DNA from: Microdochium bolleyi
Taxonomy: Eukaryota; Ascomycota; Sordariomycetes; Xylariales; Microdochiaceae
Direction: 5' to 3'
DNA: 64,000 nt
Assembly: GCA_001566295.1 (NCBI GenBank)
Contig: KQ964251.1
Location: 129,838-193,837, forward strand
Position numbers and translations under genes: made by a program. Below, in pieces: positions 32,290-45,331 of this stretch. Each line of letters opens with the position of its first letter. Within the stretch, counting starts at the first letter, position 1. The notes below the pieces were generated by a model. That model worked only from the letters and a program-made list of their open reading frames with translations, was not told the origin of the DNA and made no database searches.

Positions 32290-33441
32290 ATGGCTGTCCA
32301 GGATCTCCCCATCGTGCTGTACACGTACCCGGGCTCGCCCTTTGGGCAGCGCCTTGTGTGGTACCTGAACCTGCGCAAAATCGCCTTCAAGACTTGCGTG
32401 AGTCTGCCTCGGATACAGATTGTCCCCTCAGGCAGCATCATCTGCCGATAACACTTTGTGAAACATGCATTATACTGAACGGCCTCCCCCTTCTCACAGC
32501 TCCAACCGCCCATCCTCCCCCGCCGGGACCTCGAGCTCCTGGGTCTCAACTACCGGCGCATCCCCCTTATGGCCATCGGGCGGGACATCTACCTCGACAC
32601 GCGGCTCGTCATCGCCAAGCTCGAGACCTTGTACCCCGCCAGCGCCGCGCACCCGGGCATCTCGGCCACCACGGGCGAGCAGCGGGCCCTCGAGGCCCTC
32701 ATCTCGCGCGTCTCCATTGAATTTCCGGGAGCCCTGTTCGGCCGCGGCGCGCAGCTGATGCCCCCGGACAGCGCCTTCCTGCGGGACCCGCGCTTCGTCA
32801 AGGACAGGAACCAGCTCGTCGCGGGCAACCCGGCCGCCAAGGCGTTCACCCCGGAGAACCTGCGCGCGAACCGGCCCGCGGCGCTGGTCGAGATCGCGCG
32901 GCTCGCGGAGCTGCTGGAGACGACGCTGCTCGCCGACGGGCGGGACTGGGTCTTTGGCGGCAGCGGCGCGGGGCCGAGCCTCGGCGACATCGAGGCCGTC
33001 TTCATCCTGCACTGGCTGAACTCGATGAAGGGCGCGCTCCCCGCGGACGTCATCGGCCCGGAGGTGTACCCGCGCGTGTTTGCGTGGATCGGGCGCTTCG
33101 ACGGGCACGTCCGGAAGATCGTGGCCAAGCCGGACGTGGTCAAGGGCGAGGACGCCGCGAAGCTCATCCTGGGCTCCGGGTACGCGGAGGAGAGCGCCGG
33201 GGGTCTGCTGGCGAGCGACCCGGTCATCGCCGCGGCGGGGTACAAGCAGGGCGAGGTCGTCACCATGTGGCCGCTCGACCAGGCACCTGTGAACAAGGAC
33301 TCGGGTGTGCTGGTCGCGATGGGCAAGGAGGAGGTCGTCATCGAGATCGCGAGCAAGATTGACGGTGGGAAGAGCGTTCGGGTTCACGCGCCGAGGGTCG
33401 GGTTCAAGGTTGTCAAGGGTGGTGCCTCGGCTAAGATTTAA
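32290..33441 (+). CDS. Glutathione S-transferase-like protein, two exons, 349 aa
   Basis: Exons are 32290-32397 and 32500-33441 (GTGAGT donor, TCACAG acceptor, phase 0). The N-terminal thioredoxin-like fold begins LPIVLYTYPGSPFGQRLVWY and continues after the intron with PRRDLELLGLNYRRIPLMAI, DIYLDTRLVIAKLE being the usual GST segment near the end of that domain. A helical domain follows (LEALISRVSIEFPGALFG, WVFGGSGAGPSLGDIEAVFI). The extra C-terminal part (about residues 255-349) is longer than in a simple GST, as in fungal UstS/DUF7962-type relatives. Function may be detoxification or a specialised conjugation step; the substrate is unknown. Codon use is very GC-rich. Confidence 0.85.
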
Positions 33442-33609
33442 GGGTGTTTTTCTAGCACTTGATAGATAGCAAGTCATTTTTTGATCAGTGCATTCTGGGA
33501 GCGTTTCGTTGTTATCGATGTAGTGGTACACACTGTGATCAAACATACGTTGCCATGACCATGGTTCAGCCACTTCTACCTGGCCGCCAATCGACATGCA
33601 CAGGCGTGT

Positions 33610-35361
33610 TTAACCCATCTGAGGATGTGGCGGCAGCAGTCCCTCAGCCATCATGTCCTCGAGCTGCTCGATAGCCCACTGCTGGCCCTGCGGGCAACCC
33701 GAAAGGACCTTGTCTACGCTGTACACCTGGCCCTGCTCCTGCAGCAGGCCTGCCACGGACGACCGCACCCCCGCGACGCCCTTCTCCTCCGCCTCGGCGC
33801 TCAGCTTCTGCGCGTTGCGGTAGAAGATCTCGGCATTCTTGAGCAGCTGCGGGGCCCGGTCGGCGGCCGGCTTGTGCGACGCGGGTGGGTACTGCAGGTT
33901 GTGCAGATACATCGAGCAGTCGCCGCGCAGCAGATGCGTCGTCGCGAGGTCGCTCTGGTCGATGCCCGCCGTCTTCGAGGCCGCTGTGAGCCGCTCGCTG
34001 GCCTGCGTTAGCGCGTTCCAGCGTCCCGGTGCAGTTGCTGCAGGGTCGTATGCGTAGTTGTCCCGGAATGCGGAGCTGAGCGCGATGAGTGCCTTTGCGT
34101 GGGCGAGCAGCACGTCGACTGATGGTGCTGGTGTCTGCAACTCGGGCGCCGCAAAGACGGCGTCAAGTTCCGTCTTGTATGTTGCCGGCTCGAGTTTGCC
34201 TGCCCTCGTGCCGGCCGATAGCAAGGAGGACACAAAATTCGCCCTGGCTAGCGTGATCTCCTGCAGCCGGTCCGCCTTGTCGTGTGTGAGCTCGGGGAGC
34301 GTCTGGATTAGATCTGACGAGTGCTTCTCTGCGAACGAAAGCGCGGAAGGAGGTGCCGAGTCGGGAGCATCGGTCAGTATGCTGCAAAGCGTGGTCAGCG
34401 TCTCAAGCTGGGCCACGACCGTGTCTATCAGCGTGTCCTTGGTGACTGGCTCGACAACGCTGACCCATTGCTCCTCCTCTTCTCCGCCCTCGCCATCATC
34501 GCCACCATTGTCGCCCTGGGCTTCTGCAGATCCTGGCGCTGCCGAATCCTGAGTGGCTTCCGCTGCAGCCTGCTCGTTGGCTAACCGCTCCTCCTCCTGG
34601 CTCTCCAGATAGCGCACCTTCTGGATCTCGAAGCACTTGCGCTGCAGCTCCCATGCCTCCTCGAGCAATTTGATGGCCTCGGCGCTGGGTAGGTCATCGG
34701 CGCCCGCGACCTCCTCTGCAATGCTCCGCAGGACCTGGGACGTGTTAAACAACGTGTCGATGTTTTCCGGGGACAGCTGCAGCGCGTGCCGGTGAGAGGC
34801 GAGCGCGATCTGGAGGGCCTCGAGGAGAGGCTGCTTGAGCTGGCTGACGAGGGCCGGGTGTGTGCATATCTCCAGCTGGACTCGGGCCCTGGACGCAGGT
34901 CAATGATCAGCAAGTTTGGCTTCCCATGACTACCCTGCAGGGTTGAGTTGCTACACCGAGTAAAGACTGGCGAGGAAGAGCTGGCTTACTTGTTGTACGC
35001 GAGATCCAAGTTGTTGGGCGATGTCTGGAGGCCCTGCTCGTATACTTCAATCGCACGTTGGAAGAACCTCATCGACTTGGCGGCATCGCCCGCCCGCCAC
35101 TTTCCTGCCGCCTCTTCGTGCTCGACACCAGCTAATGCGCAGCGAACATTCAATCAGTATGATGTCCATTCAAGATTCCTGGGCGTTGGGTACTCATCAG
35201 CGGTGGTAGCTTACCTTGCAAGAAGTCATCAGCAGTCTCAAGCCTCTTCTGATGGAGAGTTAGCAGCCAAGCTTATTGTCTTGGTGTGTTCAGAATATAC
35301 AAACCTGCTCTTTCTTTCCCTTTGGCTTTGCTGCGCCGAGGAAGTCCTTGCGGCGGACCAT
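33610..35361 (-). CDS. TPR-like conserved fungal protein, four exons, 503 aa
   Basis: Exons read on the minus strand are 35361-35305, 35248-35215, 35131-34990 and 34888-33610, all joined in phase. Exon 2 is only 34 bases. The N-terminus is basic (MVRRKDFLGAAKPKGKKEQ). It is followed by TPR-like helical pairs with the typical W/G/A/F/Y/A spacing: EEAAGKWRAGDAAKSMRFFQ, RAIEVYEQGLQTSPNNLDLA and SHRHALQLSPENIDTLFNTS. An acidic low-complexity insert (GDNGGDDGEGGEEEEQW) lies mid-protein, and further helical repeats fill the C-terminal half. TPR proteins are usually binding or chaperone platforms. I do not recognise the specific orthologue. It converges with the GST-like gene, 168 bp apart. Confidence 0.82.
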
Positions 35362-38300
35362 GTTTACGCTACCGGTCTGCGGTAGTTAGAAGAACCCTGA
35401 TGGACTCTTGTGCTGGGGTGTGGCGTCCGGTATCGCAAGGTGACAGGGCCGAGGTGGACTCAGAGAAAGAAAACCCAGTAGCACGGCCTGAAAGTTTCTC
35501 TGAAAGATGACCCGACACTATTGTGTGATATTCTCACGGCTTTTATGATCAATGGCTGCTAGCGGTTGCGAAGTTCAATCCTAGCGTGTTGGTGCCCGTT
35601 GTTGAATGGTGGTCACAAGCTACTCGCGCTTGCTGTTGTTTGTTCACAATTCAGGAAAAAAATTAGTCCCAAATGGGAGGTGACGATGAGGCAACGACCC
35701 CACCATTCCCACCCGCACGAGCGCCGTCTTTTCAGGGTCCAATTCAGCTCACACAGTTGGACAGCTCCAGCCTCAAGCTGCTGATTGTGATTTGTCCATG
35801 CTGTGGATGGTTAAGAGTGCAGCTGAGAGCATCACGATCTCCATCTGAGGCTTAGCAATGTCGTCCCTCTGCTGGGTCAGGCACAAAAGCTCTCGACGTT
35901 CAATCACATCGCGATGACTCAATCAGGGAACAGGAGCAGCTGCGGCAGCAACGGAGGATGACGTTACATGTAGTTGGCTCTCTGTCGAGCGCAAACCTCA
36001 AAGCAAGGAATATGATAACACTCCCAACCCACCGCGCTGCACAAACGGCGGATCGTAGTAAGATCACCTACAGAGGACTGAGCCACCACCGCGCGCGCCA
36101 CGTGTCTGGACCCCGAGTCATCGAACTCGTGGAAACGTGCCAAAGCACGGTACCAGGTTGTAGCAGTGCAAGAACCACGTCGCATAGAGCTGGAAGTGCC
36201 GTACTGGCCTCGAGCACCGGCGTAGGCGCTGCTTTCACACGAATCAGCTCAACATGCCCAACCTTGGCCGCGAGAGTCCGATTATGCACGGATGCCCCAA
36301 CCCCAGACCGCTTCCGTGTGCAAGGGTATTAAAGTCTTAACATGCAAGTCGTACAGAGTCCCGAGGTCACGTTGGAGGACTTGGTGGGGATGGATGCGAA
36401 GACGCGAAAGCGCCCGAGGGGCCATCGTCTCCAAGCCAGGCCATAAGCATAGAGAACGGCACTGTCCCAGATGCAATGACCTATATCTAGGCTTCGGATT
36501 CCTGACAACAGAGTAGCCTAACGACGGCCGGAGGTTGTGCACCGGATTGAGATTCAGTTTCACAATCGAAAGCTTCGTTAGCCTCGAAGAGTGCGGGCGC
36601 CACCTGCACACATGTGTATCCTCCCACGCGACCATGAGCTGCGGAAGCTCTTGGCTTTCTGACCACCAGACGCCATCGAAAACGTCTACTCCATCATGAA
36701 CCTATGTCCGTAATGGGTTGGTTGTGCTGATGTCTGCGGAGTCTGAGGTGGGGGCTCCGCCCCAGGAGCGGAACCTGGTTCATCACGCGATGGACACCCT
36801 ATTCCTGGGACTGAGGAAGCGGATCCCAGAGGCTGCTGGCTGTGCTCATGATCCGGAGCTGCAGACCTGCCTGTTCGCTGTGAATCCAGATCGAGTTATG
36901 ACCAGGTAGTCGCTCAAGACACAGATACCCTCTTGGCGATAGCTGCATAATGCGTACTGCCTAGGTGTCACCAGTAAAGGCAGCCAAACAGTGAGTAAGT
37001 AGATCGGTCACAGAGAGAGCGCGCACGCATGCAGGAACCATCTCTGGATGCAGAGAGTGTGGCCGCCCCCGATCGCATCCCGCGCCGCAAGCACCAGTCG
37101 GGTTGCTAGGCGAGTAGAGCCGAAGTCTGAGCCTGGCATTCGAGGCATTGATGTTTGTTGTGTGTCTTGGTCGGCTGAACTAGGTTGGCTGGAGCACGTC
37201 GTCCGAGGAAAGACGAATACCGCCATCATTCCACATCCCCAACCATCGAACGACACCTGGGCAGTGCGTGCGTGAGTTTTGGTGTATGGCGACACACGTC
37301 ATCAGCCAGTCACAGAGGACCATCGGCCCAGCGCCGTTGGGTGTGGGCAGGTGTGCAAGCATCCAAAGGCGCATTGAAGGCGCCTGCAGGTCTCAGCAAG
37401 CAATGGCGTGGGCGTGCCAGGACCCAGGCGGCAGGGGTTCCCTTGCCAGCGGCTTGGAGAAGTCCCAGGTAGCTACAGTTTCTACACAGCGACTGCCTCC
37501 ATTTTTGTTGTTCAAGAGTCCACTCACGACAAGGGCACGCGCGCAGTCCGTCGGCCGTCTCATCATTGTCCCAAATCTCGCACGCGCGTCCCGCACAGAG
37601 ATGGTGTGCTTGCGCGAAACCATCAACACGGTCGCCTGTTGAGATTGGCTCGGCCGCATTGAGAACTGAGCGATCGTCGCGCCGGTCAGAGAAACAAAAG
37701 TGGTCTCGAGCATATCAAGTGGCACACCACTGATCTCGAGCTGTCTTCGATGACAGCATGGTATCGACGATCCGAGCAGGACATTCATGGCCCGATGTCA
37801 AAGCGAGAGACTGCGTTGGGGTGCTGGGCAGGACACTGTGCAGGTACTTGCGACCGCAATCTGCGCGACAAAGTGACGTAATTCTGTCGAGATTGCCACC
37901 CCTGCCCGGCCGCTAGGTATCTTGCAGAAAATTCTGGTTGGCTGAGCGGACCGTGTAAAGGGATGGGGGGGGGGGTGTCTAGACTCCGGGCAGTCGACAA
38001 GCCTGAGGATTAAAAATCCAATTACGGCACAGGGGTGCTGTTCACGAGCAGAGGAACTCGCGAAGTCCTTGCCTGTCTTTGTCGGCAACGTACGTCTGGA
38101 GGTTGCAGCAGCCGAATATCCTGGTGGCCCAGACCGGACAAGACCACGCTCAGCGGAGTTGCGGTACCGACGCATGGCAGCTCTTGGGGTGCGATCTGCG
38201 GTCGGATTCAAGCGGTGGCAGTTGTCGTGCTTAGAAATGAACAAGCTTGCGCCAGCTGGTGCGGTGTTGCGAGCTCCAATTTGTCAGACGCACGAAGCGT

Positions 38301-39464
38301 TGTCGAGTCCAGAGTCGCTGGCCGGACTGCCCCAACTGCATGGCATCCCATGTCTGTGGGGAACGCTGGAAGGGCAGGAAGCTGACAGACCTGTCGATGT
38401 CCTCTTGGGGAGCGGACCGCGTTTTACCACTAGAGATGATCAAGCTGGGCTTCCGCATGGCGTGCTGCAGTTGCATAGCTGTTCACTTGTCCACCAGCCT
38501 TGTCTGGTGTGCTGCCTTCCGTGTTAACCTCAGGTGACGTTTGGTCATTTCAAACCGGCGGCCACCGTGAGAGGCGCTCTGTTTCCGGCGAATCCTGGAC
38601 GGTCGGAAGCTTATCCCCGCCCATGGACGGGCACGCTTCTCGGGTGCACCCAGCAGCATATCAATGCGCTAGAATGGCTGCCCAGAAAAGGTCCGTAGGA
38701 CGGTTGTCTCCGTGCTACGGGTCCAGCATCGAACGTCTGGCCAGGCCTCGTCTCGATTTCCTGGCGGAAGCGGACGGAAGACGGGGGCGGGCAGAAGAAG
38801 GAGCAGGCAGTCTCGGGAGACAAGACCCAAGAGGGAACGTGTCGGGTGTGATGCAATCCTGAGCAGGGGGCTGAACGAAAGATGGAGGGGTGGGCAGGGA
38901 TGGCGACGGGCGGCCACCCACTCAGGCGAGCCCGGCGCGCGCACTGTCCGAGTACCGCCCGGCCATCGCGCCGCGGGCCAAGCACGACGCCTGGGGCGCC
39001 TTGGCCACCCTTTGGCCCAGGGGGCAGGTCGGTTTTGGGGGGCTCTGGCGGTCCCTGCTGTGTGCCCGACTTCCTGAAAACCACCCCTTATGTCACTTCT
39101 CTTCTCATGACCTCATCGCAACAAACTCACCTCTGCTGCACCACCCAGGTCTACGCCACGGCCCTCCGTATCGCCCAGCACCCCAACGCCAGCCATCCGT
39201 CATCGCTCCCGTGCGCTCCTCCAGCGTTCCGATGAGCATCGCCTGTCTCTGCCAGCACCGCACCAGTTTGACTCGCTCTGTTCGCGCAAGTCGCCCAAAC
39301 TCTGATCTGCCCGTGCACGGTTGAGCCTCTGCCGCTCCCCCATCGCCGCGCTCTGGGAGGTGGTTTGCTTTTCAGTTGTTCGGCGCTTTGGTCGTTACAT
39401 CATATCCTTCTTGTCGCCTCCCATACAATAGCACCCACCACCTTCGTCACTCACCTCCGTCATC
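35362..39464. other. Long gene-free region upstream of the AtfA-like gene
   Basis: About 4.1 kb with no supported gene on either strand. Short frames overlap on both strands and lack domains. It holds the TPR-gene promoter at its left edge and probably a long promoter and C/T-rich leader for the bZIP gene at its right. An 11-G run lies at 37965-37975, and CRE-like TGACGTA and TGACGT elements occur at 37874-37880 and near 38534. Confidence 0.5.
37965..37975. repeat. Poly-G run (11 G)
   Basis: An uninterrupted G homopolymer in the gene-free region upstream of the bZIP gene. No function is inferred. Confidence 0.95.
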
Positions 39465-41266
39465 ATGGCTCCTTCCGAGACCAAACCCACGGAGAACTCT
39501 TCGTCAGGTAAGCCTTCACGTTGTCCCCGGTCATCGTCAATGTCGTTTCCGTCCCCCGTGCCTGCGTGTGTCACCCACTGCCCCATCGTCGTCACATCGC
39601 CTCACAACACAACACTTGGGTCTTCCTGGTGCTCGGTCCTTTGGGCTCTCACCCTGTTGTGCACGACTCGACACAGGCGCATCCTACTCGTCCATCATAC
39701 CACGGCGACTAACACATGCCATCTCACGCTCGTTCAGACACCACTACGAAGGGCAAGAAGATCGCCGACAACAAGCCCGAGATCAACATCGCGAACGCCG
39801 ACAACGACCGACCTTTAGCACCTCCTCCGAAACCTGGTGAGGCTGGCGACTACTTTTCAAGTCAACTAAGTCTCGAGCCGAACCCATTCGAGCAATCCTT
39901 CCGCACTGGAGGAACAGTTGAAACCCCCGGCGGAACGAAGCTGCCCAGCGTGGCTTCTTTGACGTCGCCTTCATCTCTACTCCCCGGAACCGGGACCACA
40001 CCGTTTAACTGGGGAGGCGGCTCATTGCGAACCGGTCCCTTGAGTCCAGCTATGCTTTCGGGCCCTGCGAATGATTATTTTGGCGACACTTCGCACATAA
40101 CCCGCGGTACAGGGTTCACACCCAACGAGAGTTCGTTACGAACAGGACTTACACCAGGGGGCAGTGGCTCCATGTTCCCTGCTGCCAGCCCAAACTCGCA
40201 AGCATTGTTCGCTCAATTGGCTAGCGGAGGCGCGACACCTAGCACCCTTGATTTCCATCGGACAGCAATGAGTGCGGCGGCGGCAAAGCAACAGCAGGAT
40301 CGTCAAGGCAACCTGCCCGCGACGACCTCTGCACCGGATGCCAGTGGCCCCGCCATCAAGTCGGAAGCAAAGCCTGGGTCAGGGGCGTTCGACCCCCACG
40401 ACAACGACGCCGCAAATGGCCTCTTCATGCTTGCTCAGGGTGCACAGGGACGAAGCAACGCGCCCGCACAGGCCCAGCAATACCCGGTTGGCGGCTCCCA
40501 AGCTGGTCACGCTCTCCCCATTTCCACACATCCAGGCCAATCAAACACTTCACCACATATGAATGGTAATGGCTCGACACTTCCTCGCGGCGTCAGCGAG
40601 GCAGCTAGTGGTGTCTCTGAGGGGAGCGAGAACGTCAAGCCGGCGCCCAAGGGTAAAGGCAAACGCGGTTCAACATCGACTGCGAATGGCCGGCGGAAGG
40701 CTGAAGAACCAGCTCCTAAGCAGCCTGCTAGCAAGAAAGCCAAGACTGCCCCCTCGGAGCCTATGAGTGACGAAGATATGTCAGACGATGATGATGATGA
40801 CGACGCCCCGGGCCCTGACGGCAAGCCGAAGCCGAAGATGACCGATGAGGAGAAGCGGAAGAACTTCCTCGAGCGCAACAGGTATGTCTATACCTACATA
40901 GCTGGCCATCATACTCTAAGCAATCTGCTAACCAATATTACAAACAGAGTTGCTGCTCTCAAGTGTCGTCAGCGTAAGAAGCAGTGGCTCGCCAACCTTC
41001 AGAACAAGGTTGAGATGTTCAGCAGTGAGAACGACGCGTTGACTGCACAAATCTCCCAGTTGAGGGAGGAAGTCGTCAACCTCAAGACATTGCTATTGGC
41101 CCACAAGGACTGCCCAGTTACGCAGCAACAAGGACTACACGGAGCTTTCATGCAACAAGCCATGGACTCTTACAACCCCCAGATGAACCCGTACGGAATG
41201 GGCGCCCCGATTCCAAACCAGGCAGTCATGGCTGGACAAGGCGGTGTGCAGCGTCGCTTCTCCTAA
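39465..41266 (+). CDS. atfA: AtfA/Atf1-type bZIP transcription factor, three exons, 501 aa
   Basis: Stress-responsive ATF/CREB-family regulator, normally a target of the Hog1/Sty1 MAP kinase. Exons are 39465-39507, 39738-40881 and 40948-41266 with GTAAGC and GTATGT donors. The N-terminal block PEINIANADNDRPLAPPPK and EPNPFEQSF, then SLRTGPLSPAML, NESSLRTGLTPGGSGSMFP and SPNSQALFAQL, match the conserved Aft1/Atf1 regulatory regions. Several SP/TP sites there could be MAP-kinase targets. An acidic DDDDDD tract precedes the bZIP. The basic region (ERNRVAALKCRQRKKQW) is interrupted by an intron inside the Arg codon before VAALKC. The leucine-zipper heptads follow, and HKDCPV completes the family signature. 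This is among the firmest calls in the window. Confidence 0.96.
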
Positions 41267-42696
41267 ACGGACGGCAGCATTGTCTAAACTGCGGTTTCGC
41301 CAACAGTGCACCTGCTGAACATGTTGGCTGAAGAGACATGACGGTGCTCGCGGGCTGCTTCTTCACGACTTGAGAAAGCATAGCGAGGCTCCATCACTGT
41401 ACACCGATTGTCACAATTACGATTTTAACCCTGCAAGAGCTTGCAGGTTCCGGGGGCGCGGGCATGAACGGCGTTACGGCTGTCATAATACGGAGGATAT
41501 GGTCGTACATAGCGCATGGCGCGGCATTTTTCTGCTGCCATCACTGGGGCAAGTAAACCTCTGCCAGATGACGATGACTTGATACTATTTGTACGTGTTT
41601 TGGGCAGGGTGGCATACAACAAAAGGTGTTCTCTCGCGAAGACGGAACAGCGAACGTTTTGTTTATATTCGGCTTGCTGTGGTCACACAGCCCGTCTTTG
41701 ATGATATTTCCCTGGGGGTTGGCGTTTCGGACCTGGCTGTGGCATGCAAGATCGAGCTTGCGATCTGCCGAGTCTATGAACTGCAATACATACGCTCAAT
41801 GCCACTGGTCTTTGCATTTGGTCCTTGGCAGCATCACGACATTCTTATGTTTATATTAGTCATATAGGCGGCCCATACACGCAGGCCCTATACAATGCAT
41901 CTAAACGGTCTCAGAACTCTTTCTGCGATAATGTGTGAGTGTCCGTAAGGAGACTTCTCGGGACTGTATGGGAGTTCTCAAGTAGTGCAGTATCACTTTC
42001 GTGGGCAGCCTCTCGGATTGGCGCTACTAATGATGTTTGAAGCGTACCTACTAGAGAGTCCTAACTACTGGGCGAGCGCAACAAGCTGTCGGCCGACACG
42101 CCTGGGTCATACAGGCCACACAACTTTGTGAGATGGGTTGCAACAATGATCGATTGATAGTATATAACCTCGAGTGGGACACTTGCCATGTGGATGTTGA
42201 TCAGGTGTGAAGACATGATGTGTCAAGCGGGGGAGGTGCAGAGCGCTGGTGCCAAGATTGGATTGGCTTGACCCCGAATAGGCCTAGCGCGTCAACGAAA
42301 TGTTTACATTCGACCAGGCGACGCTCGGTCGCGCCTCACCCACAACCCCCCAGCCAGGCCCATCATCACCACCATCACCGCCGTCACTGCCGCTACAAAC
42401 ACGATCTGCACCACCTCGTCACGCGACGCCACGCCACCTACCACCTGCCACTCGACACTCCTCAAAGCATTGATACCACCAGCATATCGCGACACTGGTG
42501 ACCTGTGCGCCGATCAGCAACTTCACGAGCGACCCACGCCAACGCGCGTCGACGACGGCATTGCGCCCACACACGAGAGATCCTCGCTATACCGCCTCCA
42601 CGACCCGCACGCGCATGCGCGCACCTACGCGACTGCCGCAATTCCATCCGCATCTTCGGTGTTAATGTCCGCCCTCATTCAGCAGTCTCCGCGTCC
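41267..42696. other. Intergenic region, tandem plus-strand genes
   Basis: About 1.4 kb between the bZIP gene and the Mis13/Dsn1 gene. The final 400 bases are rich in CACC and CGAC motifs and probably form the promoter and leader of the latter. No gene is supported. Confidence 0.5.
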
Positions 42697-44570
42697 ATGA
42701 CTACTCTCGTCCACACGCGGCAACCGCTACAAGTCCTTAGCATGAGCAACCATTCGAAGCGCGGCCGAAGCGAGCGCAATTCTTGTACGTCGACCTGCCA
42801 ACTCGCTGTGGGGTCTACCTGGGGGCACCAGCTCCGCTAGGCCGATAGAGCCGTGAATGTCTTGGGCGCACGCAGCAAAGCGCGAGGGGTTCAGAACGGG
42901 ACCATGAGAAATGGCCATATGCTAATACGCGTTTTCCGCCTTGCAGCATACGACGAGCAAGATGGCGATTTTCAGTTCACGAGAGCAAAGCCGAAGAAGG
43001 CGCGCACAGCCGCACAGCCTGCTTCAATACCAGAGGAGCCAGAACTTGTGCCTGCGGTAGCCGCTCAGAAGACGACGCGATCAAGACAGCAGCCGGTGAA
43101 GAAGAATGCCCGCGAAGGGCTCCCGCCGTCACCATCACCACCAGCCCAGCCCGCGCCGAAGCGGGCGTCAAAACGGAAATCCAGCGAGATCACACGAGAT
43201 GTCGCCCCGCGACAAGCAGAGCAGCAGCCGTCACCGTCGTCACCACCGACTGCGGTAGCGCAGCCTAAGAAGTCGCGCAAGAAACCTCCACGCGCTCTGC
43301 CGGTTGAGGAAGATGAGGTGGAAGAGAGCAGATCGAGGCAGTTGCCACGACGCGGCACTCAATCACAACCCCGGAGGGAAGAAGCCATGGAAGATGGGGA
43401 TGCTGGTGTCGAACAGGTCGACGCTGTGGACAGGGACCAGACGCCAGAAGCCACGACGAAAGCCAAGGGAAAGAAGATTGCTCTGCCTTTTGCAGATACA
43501 CCAGTCATAAATCGAAACAAGGAGATGCGGAAGCAGACAGGTGGCGGCAGGCGAAGCAGTCTGGGTATGCGGGGACGAAGAGCGAGCTCGCTGATCGAGA
43601 ACGGCAACAACGCAATACCACATCGTGCGGTTGAAGCGGCGCAGTTTTACAAGCATATCTCGTCTGATGGCCTGACCGAGCCAAGGAGGATGAAGCAGCT
43701 GCTTACTTGGTGTGCGGAACGGGCTCTTGCTGAGAAACCGCCCCTGGGGTCCTCGAATGCCAATGCTATCCATGGTGGTACGTACTTCTGACCTGGGACC
43801 GTGGACCCACCGCAGTGATACGGCCAAGAGCACCAGACTAACATTACTTCGTGCATAGCCCGTGCGATACAAGATCAACTGATGAAGGATTTCGCCTCTA
43901 AGTCGGAGTTTTCAGACTGGTTCGCGCGAGAAGAGGTCGAAAGGCCGCCACCGATCGTCAAGCCGAATCCACGCAACCTCGAGCATGACGAAAAGATTGC
44001 CGAGCTCGAGGCAAGGTTACAAAGGTTAGCTCTGCCAGTGCGCCGGCGTGTATTAAAACAGTTGAGAATGCTAACAACAGACGACAAATTAGGCTAAGGG
44101 CGGCAAAGAAGATGTGGCAAGCCATCAAGGCAGCGCCGATACCTCAGTCCCCTCTGTTCCCGGCGGCATCAACAGCGGAGGAGGCCACGATCTCAAACAG
44201 GTCACAACAAGCGGTGACACTGCCGCTACCAGACTCCTCGCTATTGGAGACGGATGAGTCCAAGATGCTTGAGGTGCTAGTAACGCCACCCTCTTCGGCA
44301 GTTTCACTAAGCACATCGCAGCTCCGGTCGCGGCTGCAAATCCTGCAGCAGTCGCTCGAGTTCAAGATCGACCAGCTGGCGGACAGCGTGCACAAGGTCG
44401 AGCAACGGGTGCTCACGGCAGGCAGGCAGGCGGATAAGGTCCTGGCGTTGAGTGCGACGCGGTTAAAGGAGCGTGCAGAAAGGGAGAGGGGCAGCGCCGG
44501 GACGAGGGAAATGCCCGTTATGGAGGTTCTGAGGAGTTTAGGGCGAATATTGCCAGAAGGAGGGGGATGA
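42697..44570 (+). CDS. Kinetochore protein Mis13/Dsn1 (Mis12-Mtw1 family), four exons, 520 aa
   Basis: Subunit of the Mis12/MIND complex, which links inner centromere proteins to the Ndc80 microtubule-binding complex. Exons are 42697-42784, 42947-43777, 43859-44024 and 44093-44570, all in phase. The start at 42697 (MTTLVHTRQPLQVLSMSNHS) is preferred; Met16 at 42742 is an alternative. Residues about 30-225 are basic and disordered. The signature near residues 230-300 reads RRSSLGMRGRRASSLI, NAIPHRAVEAAQFYKHI and EPRRMKQLLTWCAERAL, as in the PF08202 family. The paired RRxS sites match the Aurora B-regulated segment of Dsn1. A C-terminal helical region (SLEFKIDQLADSVHKVEQRV) fits the complex's rod. 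Confidence 0.93.
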
Positions 44571-45331
44571 GACGTGCAGCAGGAGGTAGAGATGGCAGCG
44601 GTTGCAAAGATGATGACGTTTCACGACCAAATGATGAAATACCACTGGTTGCGTCCCCCGGCAAGGGGGCTTTCTTGCTCAGCTTGCATCTTGATGTCCT
44701 TGTGGAAGTGTCTGGGCTCTGTGTTGTGATCATTGGCCGACTCTCAGAATTGACCTGCTCCACTAAACCCGATAGCCATGACAACATTAAGATGCTCGTG
44801 GCGACCTCACTCTGTACGAGTGTTGCAAGACCGGCATTCTCTAAGGACACGGAATATGAACGGGAGGTACTCACGTTCGAACATGAAAATCTCGGGCACT
44901 TCGTCATGCTCGCAGGCCGAACGCAGGCAGGATATGGAGAAGATCTAATATTCTTGTATACATGCTAAACTATGAGTAGAACAAGGTCGTAGGGTTATTG
45001 CGGTGCCATAATGCATAACGTATGCCGGGCTCTCACTCTTGAGCTGAAGCGCGACGAGCTTCTTTCTTTTTTTCGCAAAACCGCCCTTTTCTGCTCCATT
45101 CGTCATTCTGATCCCACAAAGGGGTTCCGGGAAATCTTACAATTCCTGTTGTTACACACACGGGGTTCCCGCCACCCTTGCTGGCGTGCTGACTAGGTAG
45201 GCCTCTCACAAGACCACTGATACCAGTTGCTGCTCTTGCCATCTCCATCACATGACCCTTTCAAAACAGATAAAGAAGGCGCATCTGAAGATCCCCGATA
45301 CCACGGTCAAAACCCACGCTACGCGCGGCCC
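44571..45331. other. Convergent intergenic region
   Basis: About 760 bp between the 3' ends of the Mis13/Dsn1 and Sdh5 genes. Opposite-strand frames of about 130 codons overlap at 44518-44968. Neither has a domain, and both are treated as chance. Confidence 0.5.

Noticed and set aside
32494..33597. A 367-codon minus-strand open frame opposite the GST-like gene
   Set aside because: Its composition (Arg/Asp/Val/Leu-rich without motifs) is the mirror of a very GC-rich gene on the other strand.
35525..35600. tRNA-like B-box sequence (GTTCAATCC) near 35575
   Set aside because: The flanking bases do not form a T-arm or acceptor stem, so a tRNA is not supported.
44518..44968. Overlapping frames of about 130 codons on both strands
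   Set aside because: Both are of similar length in the same DNA without motifs. They are most likely chance frames in the 3' region of the Mis13/Dsn1 gene.
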